From Bacteroidota bacterium (GTDB lineage Bacteria; Bacteroidota; Bacteroidia; Bacteroidales; Bacteroidaceae), in assembly GCA_023425865.1 (NCBI GenBank), contig JAFABV010000095.1, positions 5,653 through 69,652 on the forward strand: a DNA stretch of 64,000 nt, in the 5' to 3' direction. The notes under the pieces were generated by a model. The model had not been told where the DNA came from, made no database searches, and worked only from the letters and a program-made list of their open reading frames with translations. Shown here in pieces: positions 62,812 through 64,000 of this stretch. Numbering within the stretch: the first letter of the stretch is position 1; each line of letters starts with the position of its first letter. The translations under genes and the position numbers were made by a program.

Positions 62812-63835
62812 ACCTCGTTGTTCCCCGGATGACGAGTCTCGTCCTGACCACCCGCTTTTCGATCTTGTCTTTCGGCGTTTCGCCTTCCACCTTACTTATC
62901 AGTATATTGGCGGCTTCCTCGCCCACACGTACGCCGCGCTGCTCCACGGTGGTGAGCATGGGGTCGCAGGCCACGGCGCGCTGGCCGTTGGTGAAGCCAC
63001 AGATGGAGATGTCGCGCGGAACATTGTAGCCCATGCGCTTGGCGGTATAAAGTATGCCGATGGCCGTGTCATCGTTGACGGCGAAAAAAGCATCGGGGAT
63101 TACCTCTTGAGAGAGTATCTCGGGTGTAATGGCCTCTGCGTCGGCGCGGTTGTCGCAGATGCGGAAAAATCGCTCCTCGGGCTTCAGGCCCTGGCGCAGC
63201 AAGGCGTCGCGGTAGCCGTTGTAGCGGTTTTTTGATATTTCAAGAGTCATGGGAGAGCCGAAGTAGGCAATGCGGCGGCAGCCTGTGTTGATGAGATGGG
63301 TTACGGCGTTGAACGCGCCCTGATAGTCGTCTACCACCACCCGGTTGCAGTCGATGCCGGTGCAGATGCGGTCGTAGAATACCAATGGCATGCCGTGGTT
63401 GAGCAATTTTTGGAAGTGGTCGTACTGTTGGGTGTCCTTGGCCTGCGACACAATGACCCCGCAGACCTTGTGCTCGTAGAACCGTTCGCATAGCTGGCGC
63501 TCTAAGTTATACTGCTCGGAGCTCTGTCCCACCATAATGGTATATCCACGTGATGTGGCTTCCTGCTCAATGCCACTGAGCACCGAGGAAAAATAAAAAT
63601 GCGCAAATTGTGGTACGATGACACCGATAATCTTCAGCGGCTTGGTCTTGCTGTTGCGCAGACTCTCGGCCAGCACGTTGGGAAAATAATTATGTTCGCG
63701 TGCGTATCTTTTTATTTTTTCGCGCTGTTCCTCACTGATTCGTGGGCTGTCTTTCAGCGCGCGAGAGACCGTGGCAACCGACACTCCTAATGCCGCGGCT
63801 ATATCCTTCATCGTAATAGGTGACGTTGGGTCCAT
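62810..63835 (-). CDS. LacI family transcriptional regulator of maltodextrin cluster
   Basis: 341 residues. N-terminal helix-turn-helix ITMKDIAAALGVSVATVSRALKDSPRIS (7-34), hinge around PNVLAESLR, and a type I periplasmic-binding-like effector domain (about 67-335). It probably senses maltose or a maltodextrin and controls malQ and the MFS gene through the palindrome at 60328-60345. In Bacteroidota, most such LacI proteins regulate the neighbouring glycan locus. First gene of the minus-strand cluster. Confidence 0.9.
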   Translation of the reverse strand: MDPTSPITMKDIAAALGVSVATVSRALKDSPRISEEQREKIKRYAREHNYFPNVLAESLRNSKTKPLKIIGVIVPQFAHFYFSSVLSGIEQEATSRGYTIMVGQSSEQYNLERQLCERFYEHKVCGVIVSQAKDTQQYDHFQKLLNHGMPLVFYDRICTGIDCNRVVVDDYQGAFNAVTHLINTGCRRIAYFGSPMTLEISKNRYNGYRDALLRQGLKPEERFFRICDNRADAEAITPEILSQEVIPDAFFAVNDDTAIGILYTAKRMGYNVPRDISICGFTNGQRAVACDPMLTTVEQRGVRVGEEAANILISKVEGETPKDKIEKRVVRTRLVIRGTTR

Positions 63836-64000
63836 TGTAACTGTCTTTAGGTTTTTCGTCTTAACTCTTGCAAATATTACTGTCCGCTAAACATATCTTT
63901 CACCCCATTTTTACGGATTTGGACGTTTGACAAGCCCCCTTGCGGATTCTTATTTCGGCTGTCCGCTAAAAAATGTGCGTTGTATTTGACATTGAAGCAA
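63836..64000. other. Right-edge intergenic region with direct repeats
   Basis: CTGTCCGCTAAA occurs at 63880-63891 and 63959-63970, 79 bases apart. The region probably holds the LacI promoter and the start of a divergent unit beyond the window. A TAATATTTG near-match lies on the minus strand about 30 bases before the LacI start. Confidence 0.4.

Noticed and set aside
62608..63235. Overlapping frames with HCSLLIAHCA-like peptides
   Set aside because: Products of the 7-base repeat array read in all phases; not proteins.

Overview
The window looks like a chromosome segment of a Bacteroidota member, most likely Prevotellaceae. Reasons: many promoters fit the Bacteroidota pattern (-7 TAnnTTTG, sometimes with a TTTG-like -33 element); there is a SusC/SusD pair, a one-protein hybrid two-component system (HTCS), SusA/SusB-type enzymes, a DUF4290 gene and a MurA with Asp at the fosfomycin-target position. 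I saw no rRNA, tRNA or CRISPR array and no intact transposase.

Layout. (1) 1-1116: no intact gene; one copy of a dispersed repeat with a long inverted-repeat core, followed by the 3' end of a group II intron. (2) 1117-7061 (minus): housekeeping run tsaB, DUF4290, murA, rimM, dxr, rseP. (3) 7153-9400 (plus): yicC, gmk, nadD. (4) 9721-24947 (plus): a complete fructan utilisation locus: HTCS sensor, SusC, SusD, a third surface lipoprotein, two GH32 enzymes, an inner-membrane sugar importer and a fructokinase. Its content matches the fructan locus of Bacteroides thetaiotaomicron. Two of its promoters share putative HTCS sites. (5) 25013-28700: a cellobiose phosphorylase and a BASS-type transporter. 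(6) 28871-45739: a large cell-envelope block: phosphoethanolamine transferase, two acyltransferases, a decaprenyl-phosphoribose-type pathway (UbiA synthase, HAD phosphatase, GtrA), three paralogous multi-pass membrane proteins, two glycosyltransferases, LicD, an extended SDR, an IspD/TarI-type cytidylyltransferase and a Wzx-type flippase. (7) 46162-49158: rplM-rpsI and rpsB-tsf. (8) 49159-50690: second copy of the dispersed repeat, one small membrane protein and a nested inverted-repeat element. (9) 50691-63835 (minus): maltodextrin/starch cluster: LacI regulator, MFS transporter, MalQ with two CBM20 domains, GH97 (SusB), type I pullulanase, GH13 (SusA). Two small cassettes, a GxxExxY gene and a four-helix-bundle (23S IVS-type) gene, are inserted between its genes.

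How it works together. In the fructan locus, surface proteins bind and partly cut levan or inulin, SusCD imports oligosaccharides, periplasmic GH32 releases fructose, the HTCS senses it, and the importer and kinase bring it into the cell. In the maltodextrin cluster, GH13, pullulanase and GH97 break down alpha-glucans and MalQ recycles maltose or maltotriose under LacI control; no SusC/SusD pair for it lies inside the window.

Most unusual signals: (a) short-period repeat arrays in inverted orientation flanking small cassettes (GxxExxY, four-helix bundle, and a non-coding hairpin present twice whose two arms change together); (b) a 23-bp dyad-containing repeat in arrays at three intergenic sites; (c) a possible polyprenyl-phosphoribose glycosylation system next to three unexplained membrane paralogues; (d) a GH32 protein whose nucleophile motif is changed.
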